Shown one piece after another: positions 45,271 to 53,383 of a DNA stretch of 64,000 bases (position 1 is its first letter; each line of letters starts with the position of its first letter). The stretch is taken from positions 1-64,000 of the forward strand of contig JANQQU010000072.1 in assembly GCA_028284905.1 (NCBI GenBank). Direction: 5' to 3'. Below the pieces are notes generated by a model. It saw only the letters and a list, made by a program, of their open reading frames with translations, did not search any database and was not told where the DNA came from. The stretch comes from Calditrichia bacterium. GTDB lineage: Bacteria; Calditrichota; Calditrichia; RBG-13-44-9; J075. Both the position numbers and the translations under genes were made by a program.

Positions 45271-46470
45271 TCAAGCGTTGGCTTGCTCCTGATAATATTT
45301 CATCAGAATTTCCGCAACTTCCGGGCGGGAGAACTCTTTCGGCAAAGGCTGACCAGCGGAAAGCATTTCGCGCACTTTTGTTCCGGAAAGGAAAATATAA
45401 TCGTCCGGGGTGTGGTCCGGGTGATCTTTCATCATCACCACTTTATGGAGCTTTTTCGACCAGAGGGTGAAGTCGCCGCGGAAGATATCAATTTCCAGGC
45501 TGCCTTCGGGAAGATCATCAAAAATTTCCTGAGCGTCAAAAGCGCCATAATATTTGCCTACGCCGGCATGGTCGCGGCCAACAATCAGGTGGCTACAGCC
45601 GCAGTTCTGGCGGAATACCGCATGAAGCAATGCTTCGCGGGGACCGGCATAAAGCATATCAAAACCATAACCGGAGATCAGCACGGTATTTTCCGGGAAG
45701 TATACTTCCACCATTTTCCGAATAGCAGCATCACGAACATCTGCCGGGATATCGCCGGGCTTCAGTTTCCCAAGCAGCATGTGGATGAGAATGCCATCTG
45801 CATCAACTGCCTTCTGAGCGATTCGGCAAAGCTCTTCATGCGCCAGGTGCATGGGATTACGGGTCTGGAAAGCTACGACTTTATCCCAGCCCATTTTTTC
45901 AATCGACGCGCGGATTTCCATCGCTGTCTGGAAGGTATCCGGAAAATCTACCGGGAAATAAGAATAATTGAGCACTTCGATGGGACCAGCAATGACCCGA
46001 TCGCCGAGAGCGGCAAAATTGGCAACACCGGGATGTTCGGTATCACTGGTGCGGAAGACGTTATTGATAATTGTGTCCCGTTGGCTATCACTTAAGGACT
46101 CGATACTTTCCACAGTTTGAATGGCGATAACCGGATTGCCTTCAACATTTGGATCGCGCAAGGCAATTTTGCCGGCCTGATGCACTGCTTCGCTAATGCT
46201 GTCGGAAGGCACAATATTTACAACAGGCACCGGCCAGAAAAGTCCATTACCGGTTTTCATGTCTTTTGCAACGCTGATTGCATCGGCAACATTCATATAA
46301 CCGGTCAGCGGGGTAAAGTAACCGGCACCGAGCATAACTGCGGACGCTGCTGCTGCGGAAGAGATCAGCACAGAGGGCAGGCCCTCAGCTTCCGCAACCA
46401 GTTTGGCGCGGCGATCATCATCTGCAACATATAATGGTGTAAGGGTATCAGAACCATGAGGCTTAATCAC
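45271..46470 (-). CDS. sat: Sulfate adenylyltransferase (ATP sulfurylase)
   Basis: It forms adenosine 5'-phosphosulfate from ATP and sulfate. The Q-x-R-N-P-x-H-x-x-H-E nucleotide motif lies at 202-212 and GRDHAG at 298-303. It is the single-chain type (399 residues) without a fused kinase domain. Translation starts with GTG, 7 bp after a strong AAAGGAG site. With cysC it makes PAPS for the sulfotransferase; an assimilatory or dissimilatory role is also possible, but no APS reductase gene is nearby. Confidence 0.94.
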   Translation of the reverse strand: MIKPHGSDTLTPLYVADDDRRAKLVAEAEGLPSVLISSAAAASAVMLGAGYFTPLTGYMNVADAISVAKDMKTGNGLFWPVPVVNIVPSDSISEAVHQAGKIALRDPNVEGNPVIAIQTVESIESLSDSQRDTIINNVFRTSDTEHPGVANFAALGDRVIAGPIEVLNYSYFPVDFPDTFQTAMEIRASIEKMGWDKVVAFQTRNPMHLAHEELCRIAQKAVDADGILIHMLLGKLKPGDIPADVRDAAIRKMVEVYFPENTVLISGYGFDMLYAGPREALLHAVFRQNCGCSHLIVGRDHAGVGKYYGAFDAQEIFDDLPEGSLEIDIFRGDFTLWSKKLHKVVMMKDHPDHTPDDYIFLSGTKVREMLSAGQPLPKEFSRPEVAEILMKYYQEQANA

Positions 46471-46571
46471 TATAAAACTCCTTTCTTTCCAGCCGATACT
46501 GCATGGCCAATTTGCATACTATTTCAGATAATTTCTTTTTCAATATTTTAGTTTTTCATTTCAGGCAAAGC

Positions 46572-47438
46572 CTAGCATAAATGTCTTTCAGCTTTTCGCT
46601 GCTTTAATGCTTCCAAAATTTCCAGCGGGATATTTAAATCATTGTCACGACCACTCCCGAGGGAAATACCCGGTTTATTTTCCCCGTGGAAATCGCTGCC
46701 GCCGGAAACGACTAAGTTCTCCTCTATCGCCAGTGATTGCAATGCTTTTTGAAAATCGTTGGGCATACCGGAATAGAACACTTCAACCCCATCCAATCCG
46801 AGCATTTTTAACTGAAGGATTTTCTCGCGGGTTTCGGCGAAAGTCGCAAAGTTCATGTATTGGGGATGGGCAAGGATTGCCAGTCCGCCGGCGTTATGAA
46901 TCAGGCGAATAGCATCCGCTTCATTGAGTTTTTTCTTGTCCACGTAACCGGGACAACCTTTTCCCAAAAAGCGATCAAAGGCATCCTGAATATCGCGCAC
47001 ATACCCTTTTCGCAGAAGAATGCGGGCAATATGCGGCCGGCCAATAGCGCCCTCCCCCGCCTCTTCCTGAAGCTCCTGTCGGGAAACATCCATACCCAGC
47101 CGTTGTAAGCTTTCGACGATTCGATCCCCGCGCAGTGCGCGTTCCCGCGACAGGAATGTCAATGTTTCTTTTAACTCTGCATGGGAGGGGTCTATCAACA
47201 ATCCCAGAATATGCATGTGGCCCTTGTTTCGCAGTTTAACATCAACACTGATTTCCACACCGGGGATAACTTCTACACCACTATTTTCTGCTGCAGCTTG
47301 TAAGACCGGAATGCCTTCGATGGTATCATGGTCAGTAAGTGCGATAGCGCGAAGCCTAATTGCCTGAGCGGAAGAAATTAGTTGTGCCGGGGTAAAAGTC
47401 CCATCGGAAAAAGTGCTGTGGGTATGGAGATCGATCAT
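46572..47438 (-). CDS. PHP-family phosphoesterase (YciV/TrpH-like)
   Basis: The 288-residue protein has all PHP metal motifs: HTH at 5-7 with Asp12, ALTDHDT near 34, HPQYMNF near 196 and GGSDFHGENKPG near 250. Characterised relatives act on 3',5'-nucleoside bisphosphates (pAp) and on short 5'-phosphorylated RNA. Its position between sat and cysC suggests it clears pAp left over from sulfotransfer, but a general RNA-processing role is equally possible for this family. Confidence 0.88.
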   Translation of the reverse strand: MIDLHTHSTFSDGTFTPAQLISSAQAIRLRAIALTDHDTIEGIPVLQAAAENSGVEVIPGVEISVDVKLRNKGHMHILGLLIDPSHAELKETLTFLSRERALRGDRIVESLQRLGMDVSRQELQEEAGEGAIGRPHIARILLRKGYVRDIQDAFDRFLGKGCPGYVDKKKLNEADAIRLIHNAGGLAILAHPQYMNFATFAETREKILQLKMLGLDGVEVFYSGMPNDFQKALQSLAIEENLVVSGGSDFHGENKPGISLGSGRDNDLNIPLEILEALKQRKAERHLC

Positions 47439-47483
47439 ATCAAAGATCCGCAGCGATACGCTACGTGTCGGTTAATCATTATG

Positions 47484-47531
47484 AAAAAATTTCCCGTTCA
47501 CAATTGAATTCTCCGCAATTGTGAACGGGAA
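47484..47531 (-). terminator. Rho-independent terminator after cysC
   Basis: On the minus strand a 16 bp stem (TTCCCGTTCACAATTG and its complement) is followed by a T run. It begins ~13 bp past the cysC stop and lies before the PHP gene. Confidence 0.85.
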
Positions 47532-47543
47532 GAAAGCGCAAAA

Positions 47544-48158
47544 TTATTTATTAATATTCAGGAAACCCTTGCTTTCCAGATGCGCGATCACCTGGTCCAC
47601 ACATTCATCCAGAGAAGCGCTGCTAGTATTGATAACCATCTCTGCATTTTCCGGTGCTTCGTACGGTGCGGAAATACCGGTAAACTGGGGAATTTCGCCA
47701 GCGCGTGCTTTTTTGTAAAGTCCTTTGGGATCGCGCTCTTCACAAACAGCCAGGTCGCAATCAACAAAAACTTCGACAAAATCGCCGTCGTTCATCAACG
47801 CCCGAACTTTATTGCGATCTTCGCGATACGGAGAGATAAAAGCGGTCATCACCAGGACACCTGCATCAACAAATAATCCGGCGACTTCACCAATCCGGCG
47901 AATGTTCTCAGTGCGATCTTCCGGGGAAAATCCCAAATCTTTATTCAATCCATGACGCACATTATCGCCATCGAGAATGTAAGTTTTCACACCTCTTTCA
48001 AACAGTTTATTTTGAACTGCAACGGAAAGCGTCGACTTGCCGGAGCCGGAGAGGCCGGTAAACCACAGACAAGCGCCGCGATGATTATTCTGGCGTTCAC
48101 GATCCGCTTTTTTAATATCACCTTCATGCCAATAAATATTGGTTGCCTTCTGTTCCAT
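47544..48158 (-). CDS. cysC: Adenylylsulfate kinase
   Basis: It phosphorylates APS at the 3' position to make PAPS. The Walker [10 protein letters not shown] is near residue 35, then [10 protein letters not shown] (near 64), a FISPYREDR segment and the [14 protein letters not shown] lid (near 145) follow. The frame allows six more N-terminal residues, but the ATG at 48158 has an AAAGGAGG site 7 bp upstream and is chosen (204 residues). It is part of the sulfation set with sat and the transporter. Confidence 0.94.
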   Translation of the reverse strand: MEQKATNIYWHEGDIKKADRERQNNHRGACLWFTGLSGSGKSTLSVAVQNKLFERGVKTYILDGDNVRHGLNKDLGFSPEDRTENIRRIGEVAGLFVDAGVLVMTAFISPYREDRNKVRALMNDGDFVEVFVDCDLAVCEERDPKGLYKKARAGEIPQFTGISAPYEAPENAEMVINTSSASLDECVDQVIAHLESKGFLNINK

Positions 48159-48590
48159 CAGGTAACCTCCTTTCAAAATTCGTTTTCATCTTTGTACTAT
48201 TTATTATTCAGTTTTTTTACACACAATTGCTGTTGAGAAAATTCTTTTCTGAAACCGGTATTGCTAGAAAACATATTTCTTGTTCGGATTTCGATCCGCA
48301 TTTTCGCTGAAAAAATAAGCGATGCCCCTGGAACCATACTCGGCGCAGGCGCTAAATATATGCAGAAAGCCCATCGTTCTCAATTTGTTTTTAGATTGCT
48401 GGATTGCCAACAAACTAACATATTATTAATGAGGGATTTAGATCATACAACATCTTTGCAGAATGATAAAGATGCGATGAAAATTTCTTCTCAGGAATTT
48501 AAAAAGAGTGGTTAGATTTCAAAAAAGAACGGCAGGAAAAAATTCCTGCCGTCCAAAAGCTATTAAATGAGATTATTTTGATAGCGAAGG
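48159..48590. other. Gene-free spacer upstream of cysC
   Basis: About 430 bp separate cysC from the epimerase gene. A terminator (48521-48552) lies at one end, and the rest probably contains the cysC promoter. An 84-codon plus-strand frame (48261-48515) lacks a convincing ribosome site or known motif and is not called. Confidence 0.5.
48521..48552 (-). terminator. Rho-independent terminator after the epimerase gene
   Basis: On the minus strand a perfect 10 bp stem (ACGGCAGGAA and its complement, 4 nt loop) is followed by TCTTTTTT. It lies ~40 bp past the epimerase stop. Confidence 0.9.
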
Positions 48591-49550
48591 TTATTTGACT
48601 GCGTCAGCCAAATCTTTTTCGAATGCTTGCTTATACCAGTCGACGGTACGACGCAGGCCTTCATCGAAGAGTACGGAGGGCTTATACTTCAAGTTTTCCT
48701 CCAGGCGGCTAATGTCGGCAAAAGAATGTTTGATATCGCCGGCACGGGGCTCGGAGTAAATAGGCGTAATATTTTTGCCGAGAATTTCGTTCAACTTGCC
48801 AACCAGTTCATTAAGGGTGGTCCGCTGATGAACAGCACAGTTCATAACCAGGCCGGGAGGGCAGTCTGCTTCCGTAGCGAGAATATTCACTTCAACGGTG
48901 TTCTGGATATAAGTAAAATCGCGGCTTTGCTCGCCATCGCCGTAGATCGTCGGGGCCTCATCATTCATCATTGCTTTAATAAACTTCGGAATCACAGCAG
49001 AATACTGAGAATCGGGGTTTTGGCGGGGGCCAAACACATTAAAATAGCGCAATGCCACGGTATGTAAACCATAAATATTAGCAAATACCTGAAAATATTT
49101 CTCACCGGCCAGCTTCGATACCGCATAAGGAGAAAGCGGCTTTAATTCCATTCCTTCATGCTTCGGCAGGGACGGACTGTCGCCGTAAACAGATGAAGAG
49201 GAAGCCATTACCAATCTTTGAACCTTGGCATCGTTCGCTGCATGGAGCAAATTGAGAGTGCCGGTAATATTTACATCATTGGAAGAAATCGGATCTCTCA
49301 CAGAGCGGGGAACGGAAGGTAATGCCCCCTGGTGAAGAACAAAGTCTACACCGTCAACGGCTTCGCGAACGGTATGATAATTTCTTAAGTCGCCTTCTAT
49401 CAGCTCTATCCGGTCTAAAAATTCAGTCAGGTTATCTCTGCTGCCGGTAGCAAAATTATCCAGTACTCTAACTTCGTGTCCTCTTTTCAACAATTCATCT
49501 GTCAAGTTCGATCCTATAAAACCGGCACCGCCGGTTACCAAATATTTCAT
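48591..49550 (-). CDS. NAD-dependent UDP-sugar epimerase (WbpP/VipB-like)
   Basis: An extended SDR of 319 residues with TGGAGFIGSNL (6-16), then a catalytic SSSSVYG near 122 and Y-x-x-x-K in SPYAVSKLAGEKY near 145. The RYFNVFGPRQNPDSQYSAVIPKF stretch is typical for UDP-GlcNAc or UDP-GlcNAcA 4-epimerases such as WbpP. It likely provides a UDP-HexNAc or uronic-acid donor. It follows the NusG-like gene by 38 bp and probably forms the first operon of the locus with it. Confidence 0.9.
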   Translation of the reverse strand: MKYLVTGGAGFIGSNLTDELLKRGHEVRVLDNFATGSRDNLTEFLDRIELIEGDLRNYHTVREAVDGVDFVLHQGALPSVPRSVRDPISSNDVNITGTLNLLHAANDAKVQRLVMASSSSVYGDSPSLPKHEGMELKPLSPYAVSKLAGEKYFQVFANIYGLHTVALRYFNVFGPRQNPDSQYSAVIPKFIKAMMNDEAPTIYGDGEQSRDFTYIQNTVEVNILATEADCPPGLVMNCAVHQRTTLNELVGKLNEILGKNITPIYSEPRAGDIKHSFADISRLEENLKYKPSVLFDEGLRRTVDWYKQAFEKDLADAVK

Positions 49551-49588
49551 CTCAGTATCCCTTTGATTTTTAAATAATTAATTCCTTC

Positions 49589-50101
49589 TCAGACCATCTT
49601 TTCCATTTCTTTTTCATCTATTTTCCGAACCAGGTGTTTTTCTACGACAAAGCTGGTCGATTGATAAATACCATCGATCATAATGGCAATACGGGATTCT
49701 CCACGTGTCTCTCGCAAATATCCCCGTACGCCACTTAATGGTCCCTGGGTAATCTCGACATAGTCGCCGGTTTTCAGATATGTTTCCGGTCGAATAAATT
49801 CGCTATTCTCAATAACCTGTTTTAGCTGGTTAATTTGCCATTCCGGGATTGATGCCGGTTCTCCACCAAATCCTACCAGGCGAACAACACCATGCGTTTG
49901 CAAGGCATAAACCCTATTTCGCAAATCGATATTGATAAAAACATATCCACTAAACACCGGAATCTCTACCCAACGACGACGGTCTTTCCATTGTCGTAAC
50001 TCTTTCGTCATTGGTAAGAAGCTCTCAACACCTTTCTCTTCCAACTGCTCATAAACTTTCTTCTCGTGTCTTGGTCTTGTATACAATGCGTACCAGGCCA
50101 T
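49589..50101 (-). CDS. Specialised NusG paralogue (UpxY/RfaH-like antiterminator)
   Basis: The 170-residue protein has an N-terminal NGN domain beginning MAWYALYTRPRHEKKVYEQL, with the IPVFSGYVFINID strand near 47-59, and a C-terminal KOW motif (TGDYVEITQGPLSGVRGYL near 111-130). It is shorter than housekeeping NusG and belongs to the type placed first in polysaccharide loci, where it travels with RNA polymerase to prevent early termination. This fits the intrinsic terminators found between genes downstream. Which DNA element recruits it is unknown; see the leader. Confidence 0.88.
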   Translation of the reverse strand: MAWYALYTRPRHEKKVYEQLEEKGVESFLPMTKELRQWKDRRRWVEIPVFSGYVFINIDLRNRVYALQTHGVVRLVGFGGEPASIPEWQINQLKQVIENSEFIRPETYLKTGDYVEITQGPLSGVRGYLRETRGESRIAIMIDGIYQSTSFVVEKHLVRKIDEKEMEKMV

Positions 50102-50478
50102 CTATACCTCTTTTTCTGCATTTAGCGTCATTATCGGCAATAATAAGTTTACAATGCTTTTTAGCTAATACAATAGTGATATTGAAAATTTCCGGATTTA
50201 ACTGGAATACGGCGAGTCAACAAACTTGTTTTAACCGGATCCGAGTGTTCCCTGGTTAACTTTAGCAGAAAAACCGGGGAATCTGGATCATAATACTATT
50301 TCCGGTATAAGCATCTGTTCTTAGAAGGTGTGTTTCAAAAACCAGGCTCAAATATAATTCCGGTCGTAAGACAATAAGTGACCGCCGCCATTATTTACCT
50401 GGCTTACTTTTTACCTTTCAGTAAACAGCGCAATTTTATAAAACAAATTTTACCGCAATGGATAAACCGACTTCAACA
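50102..50478 (-). promoter_or_regulatory. Leader region upstream of the NusG-like gene
   Basis: This 377 bp spacer precedes the polysaccharide locus. Reading the minus strand, 50407-50378 reads AAGCCAGG, eight other bases, then GGCGGCGG, which loosely recalls the JUMPStart/ops element found upstream of RfaH-dependent operons (AAGCCAGGGGCGGTAGC). The match is partial and may be chance. A CCGGT-type short hairpin followed by TTTTT lies near 50270-50310. No gene is visible. Confidence 0.35.
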
Positions 50479-51198
50479 CTAAACAATAGAGACATTAAAG
50501 ACAATATCTGCCTCAATATCAAATTGTTTTTCCATCGTTTTATCCAATTCAATGCCATTGATCTTATCAATAATGATCTGAAACTTCTTGCTGCCGGCAA
50601 ATTTAAATCCGAGTCGTCCTTCGACGTTGACCATTCCTTTGTGCACCCGGTCAAAATAAGCCACGAGAATCCGATCATCAATATCCAGGGTAGAGATGAC
50701 ATCCTGCAAACCGCCAATATTGCGGGATTCATTCATTTCATCGATATCTTTACTGAGAATGACATCTTTTACATCACCATCATCAAACCGGAATTCGATA
50801 ATACCGCCGCCGCGCCGGGCATACACCTGGTTGCCGGAGGTTTGCTCAATAATTTCCCGTTCGACATTGATGATCTTTCCGGTAAAAGTTTCATCATAAA
50901 TACCGAGAATCTGAACTATGATGGGAATATCATCAATTTTACCGTCGTAGCCGATACGAATCAACTCAACAATTTTTCCCACACCGATGTTCTGAATCTC
51001 CTTTTTAAGAACATCAGGGAATAACGCTCCTGGTCGCAAGATTGGTGCTTCTACGGTATTTTTGCGAAGTTTTTTAAAGAAATACCGTTTAACCTTGAGA
51101 CCAAACAGATGGTTGTGCGCACGCCCAGACTGCTTAGAAGAGTAATACATCGCTCTTTTCTCCATTTGATTAACTTTCCTGTCAGTGGTGATTTCCAT
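50479..51198 (-). CDS. Conserved-looking hypothetical cytoplasmic protein
   Basis: The 239-residue product is not recognised. It has no signal peptide or membrane segment, a basic N-terminus, and alternating strands and turns such as IGVGKIVELIRIGYDGKIDDI, GGGIIEFRFDDGDVKDVIL and DRILVAYFDRVHKGMVNVEG that suggest a beta-rich fold. The pattern slightly recalls PilZ- or SAM-like beta barrels, but no motif supports it. The first ATG has no ribosome site; the ATG at 51165 follows AGGAAAG and may be the real start. It is the gene just upstream of the locus leader. Confidence 0.6.
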   Translation of the reverse strand: MEITTDRKVNQMEKRAMYYSSKQSGRAHNHLFGLKVKRYFFKKLRKNTVEAPILRPGALFPDVLKKEIQNIGVGKIVELIRIGYDGKIDDIPIIVQILGIYDETFTGKIINVEREIIEQTSGNQVYARRGGGIIEFRFDDGDVKDVILSKDIDEMNESRNIGGLQDVISTLDIDDRILVAYFDRVHKGMVNVEGRLGFKFAGSKKFQIIIDKINGIELDKTMEKQFDIEADIVFNVSIV

Positions 51199-51680
51199 AT
51201 ATTAAAAAATGTTTTACACCATATACCTCTCACGATAACTGCCAAAGGAATATATACTTACGGTGAAAATATGCAACAGATCGCCTCATTTCTCTACTCA
51301 ATATGTTGCTAATATTAACAGATTTTTTTTCTTCGCATTTTATTTAAAGCACAAAATAGAAATATGTTTTGAAAGGAAACGGAAAGAGGGTAAATTTTCT
51401 GGCTGTGGAGAAAAGGCTGAAGACCATTAGGTATTAGGCTGATGGTTTTTAATTCAAACTGTAAAAAATAATTACCCGGCGATTCACGAACGTTTTTCTA
51501 TCGGCCTATCGCCTAAACACCTAAACCCCTAATTTTAAATGGATAAAAGGCTGAGACCGTTAGGCATTAGGCTGATGGTTTTTAATTCAAACTGTAAAAA
51601 ATAATTACCCGGCGATTCACTGACGTTTTTTAATTTTCCTAACAGTCTATCGCCTAAACACCTAAAACCCTGATTTTAAA
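51199..51680. other. Spacer with tandem-duplicated block before tgt
   Basis: This 482 bp divergent spacer contains the promoters of the hypothetical gene and of tgt. The half next to tgt is occupied by the duplicated block listed at 51411-51680. Confidence 0.6.
51411..51680. repeat. ~130 bp tandem duplication ending at the tgt start
   Basis: The segments 51411-51540 and 51545-51680 are near-identical copies in the middle (for example GCTGATGGTTTTTAATTCAA in both) and diverge slightly at the ends. Each copy starts with an AGG(T/C)ATTAGGCTGA-like sequence and ends with CCTAAACACCTAAA, which are roughly inverted, so each copy could fold back. The second copy abuts the tgt start codon. Confidence 0.75.
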
Positions 51681-52811
51681 ATGATTTATACTGCACAACA
51701 TCAAGATACCAGTTGTTCTGCCCGTTATGGCATTGTTACTACTGCTCACGGCACTTTTGAAACGCCGGCGTTTATGCCGGTCGGCACTATCGGTACCGTC
51801 AAAACATTGACGCCACAAGATTTGCTGGATTGCAATGTGCAGATTATGCTTTCCAATACATACCACCTTTATTTGCGACCTGGACTGGAAATTTTACAGC
51901 ATTTTGGTGGTCTGCATCGCTTAAACGGCTGGCGTGGACCGATATTAACCGACAGCGGCGGTTTCCAGGTTTACAGCCTCGATGAGTTGAAAAAGATCGA
52001 TGAAAACGGGGTCACCTTCAAATCTCACTGGGACGGTTCGAAGCATCTGTTCACACCGGAAAATGTGGTAGATACGCAACGGGCGATCGGATCGGACATT
52101 ATGATGGTGTTGGATTATCTTACTGGAAATCCCTCGGAATTTAGCCTTGCTGATGAAGCGCATCAACAAACCCTTCGTTGGGCTGAACGCGCCCGCGAAC
52201 AGTTTTTGAACACGCCTCCGTTATATGATTATCCGCAATACCAGTTCGGTATTGTGCAGGGCGGTGTGTATGACGAACTGCGTGCAGCGAGCATCGAGGG
52301 ACTTCTGAAAATTGGCTTCGATGGTTATGCTATCGGCGGACTGGCAGTTGGGGAAAGCGCCGATGTGCGCCGCAAGGTAACAGCTTTCTGTACCGAACGT
52401 CTGCCGAAGGACTATCCCCGCTACCTGATGGGTGTTGGAAAGCCGGAAGATATACTGGATGCGATTGAGCTCGGGGTTGATATGTTCGACTGCGTGATTC
52501 CCTCCCGAAATGGGCGTAATGGCAGCGTTTTTACCCGCGATGGCCGTCTCAACTTGCGTAACAACAAGCATAAACAGGCGAAACTCCCCATCGAGGAAGG
52601 GTGTGGATGCTTCAGCTGTCAACACTTTTCACTGGGATATATTCATCATATGCTACGGGTGAACGAAATGCTCGGTATGCGGCTAACCACTCTGCATAAC
52701 ATCTTTTTTTACCAGCAGCTTGTCCGGGAAGCCCGGGAAGCCATCCGGGAAAATCGCTTTGCAACGCATAAGCGGGAATTTCTTAGTCGTTATTTTAAAG
52801 AAACTGGGTAA
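51681..52811 (+). CDS. tgt: tRNA-guanine transglycosylase
   Basis: It exchanges the wobble guanine of certain tRNAs for a queuine precursor. The catalytic Asp91 lies in LTDSGGFQVYS; the second Asp is in DCVIPSRNGRNGS near 267; a C-x-C-x-x-C zinc site with a later His is in GCGCFSCQHFSLGYIHH near 311. At 376 residues it is full length. It has no clear ribosome site; the repeat block touches its start. queG, a later step of the same pathway, lies downstream in the same direction. Confidence 0.96.
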   Translation: MIYTAQHQDTSCSARYGIVTTAHGTFETPAFMPVGTIGTVKTLTPQDLLDCNVQIMLSNTYHLYLRPGLEILQHFGGLHRLNGWRGPILTDSGGFQVYSLDELKKIDENGVTFKSHWDGSKHLFTPENVVDTQRAIGSDIMMVLDYLTGNPSEFSLADEAHQQTLRWAERAREQFLNTPPLYDYPQYQFGIVQGGVYDELRAASIEGLLKIGFDGYAIGGLAVGESADVRRKVTAFCTERLPKDYPRYLMGVGKPEDILDAIELGVDMFDCVIPSRNGRNGSVFTRDGRLNLRNNKHKQAKLPIEEGCGCFSCQHFSLGYIHHMLRVNEMLGMRLTTLHNIFFYQQLVREAREAIRENRFATHKREFLSRYFKETG

Positions 52812-52813
52812 AA

Positions 52814-52981
52814 ATTCGGAATGCGGAATGCGGAATGCGGAATGCGGAATGCGGAATGCGGAATGCGGAATTTAGGCTTTTATTTTCTCACATAAATTAA
52901 TATTTGAAAATTTTAATTCCGCATTCGAAATTCCGAATTCCCAAATCAAAATTCCGCATTCCCCATTCCCAATTCCGCATT
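52814..52981. repeat. ATGCGGA tandem array and inverted counterpart
   Basis: Seven exact copies of ATGCGGA (52821-52869) follow a variant copy ATTCGGA. From 52915 to 52981 the complementary unit (ATTCCGC and variants) recurs less regularly, so the two halves can pair in an imperfect hairpin with a ~45 bp loop. It fills the spacer between tgt and yajC. Confidence 0.85.
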
Positions 52982-53085
52982 TATTTTTTCCTTGTTCCCG
53001 CAGTCGTTAAACCTTCATCTTGGAAATTGAGCAATTAATCATTATATTCTGCGCCGTCATATATTACAAATAAAGGAGATGTATC

Positions 53086-53376
53086 GTGGATCAGTTTAGT
53101 GGTGGTATTCTATATCTCGTGGCAATTTTTGCAATTTTTTATTTTTTCATTATTCGCCCGCAAAGTAAACGTCAGAAAGAACGCCAGAAAATGCTGGACG
53201 CCTTAAAAAAAGGTGAAGACGTTGTTACCATCGGCGGCGTTCATGGCAAGGTAATGGGCTTCAAAAATAACGAGAAAGTAGTTGTTCTGAAAGTAAACGA
53301 TAGCGTCAATTTGGATGTGGATCGCACCGCGATATCCCATTTCAAAGGTAAAGGCGAAGAAAGCAAAGCGAATTGA
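53086..53376 (+). CDS. yajC: YajC, SecDF-associated subunit
   Basis: A 96-residue membrane protein with one N-terminal helix (residues ~5-24, ending FFIIRPQSKRQKER) and a small cytoplasmic domain with GEDVVTIGGVHGKV. YajC associates with SecDF in protein export. Translation starts with GTG after an AAAGGAG site. The tgt-yajC order is common in bacteria, but secD and secF do not follow here. Confidence 0.95.
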   Translation: MDQFSGGILYLVAIFAIFYFFIIRPQSKRQKERQKMLDALKKGEDVVTIGGVHGKVMGFKNNEKVVVLKVNDSVNLDVDRTAISHFKGKGEESKAN

Positions 53377-53383
53377 GTTAATT

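Noticed and set aside
48261-48515. 84-codon plus-strand open frame in the cysC upstream spacer
   Set aside because: It runs against the surrounding genes, has no clear ribosome site or known motif, and its codon pattern does not look coding.
52814-52981. CRISPR array
   Set aside because: The units are 7 bp with no spacers, and no cas genes are nearby.
53315-53383. N-terminal extension of peptide deformylase into yajC
   Set aside because: It overlaps the yajC frame and lacks family similarity; ATG 53384 gives the standard N-terminus.
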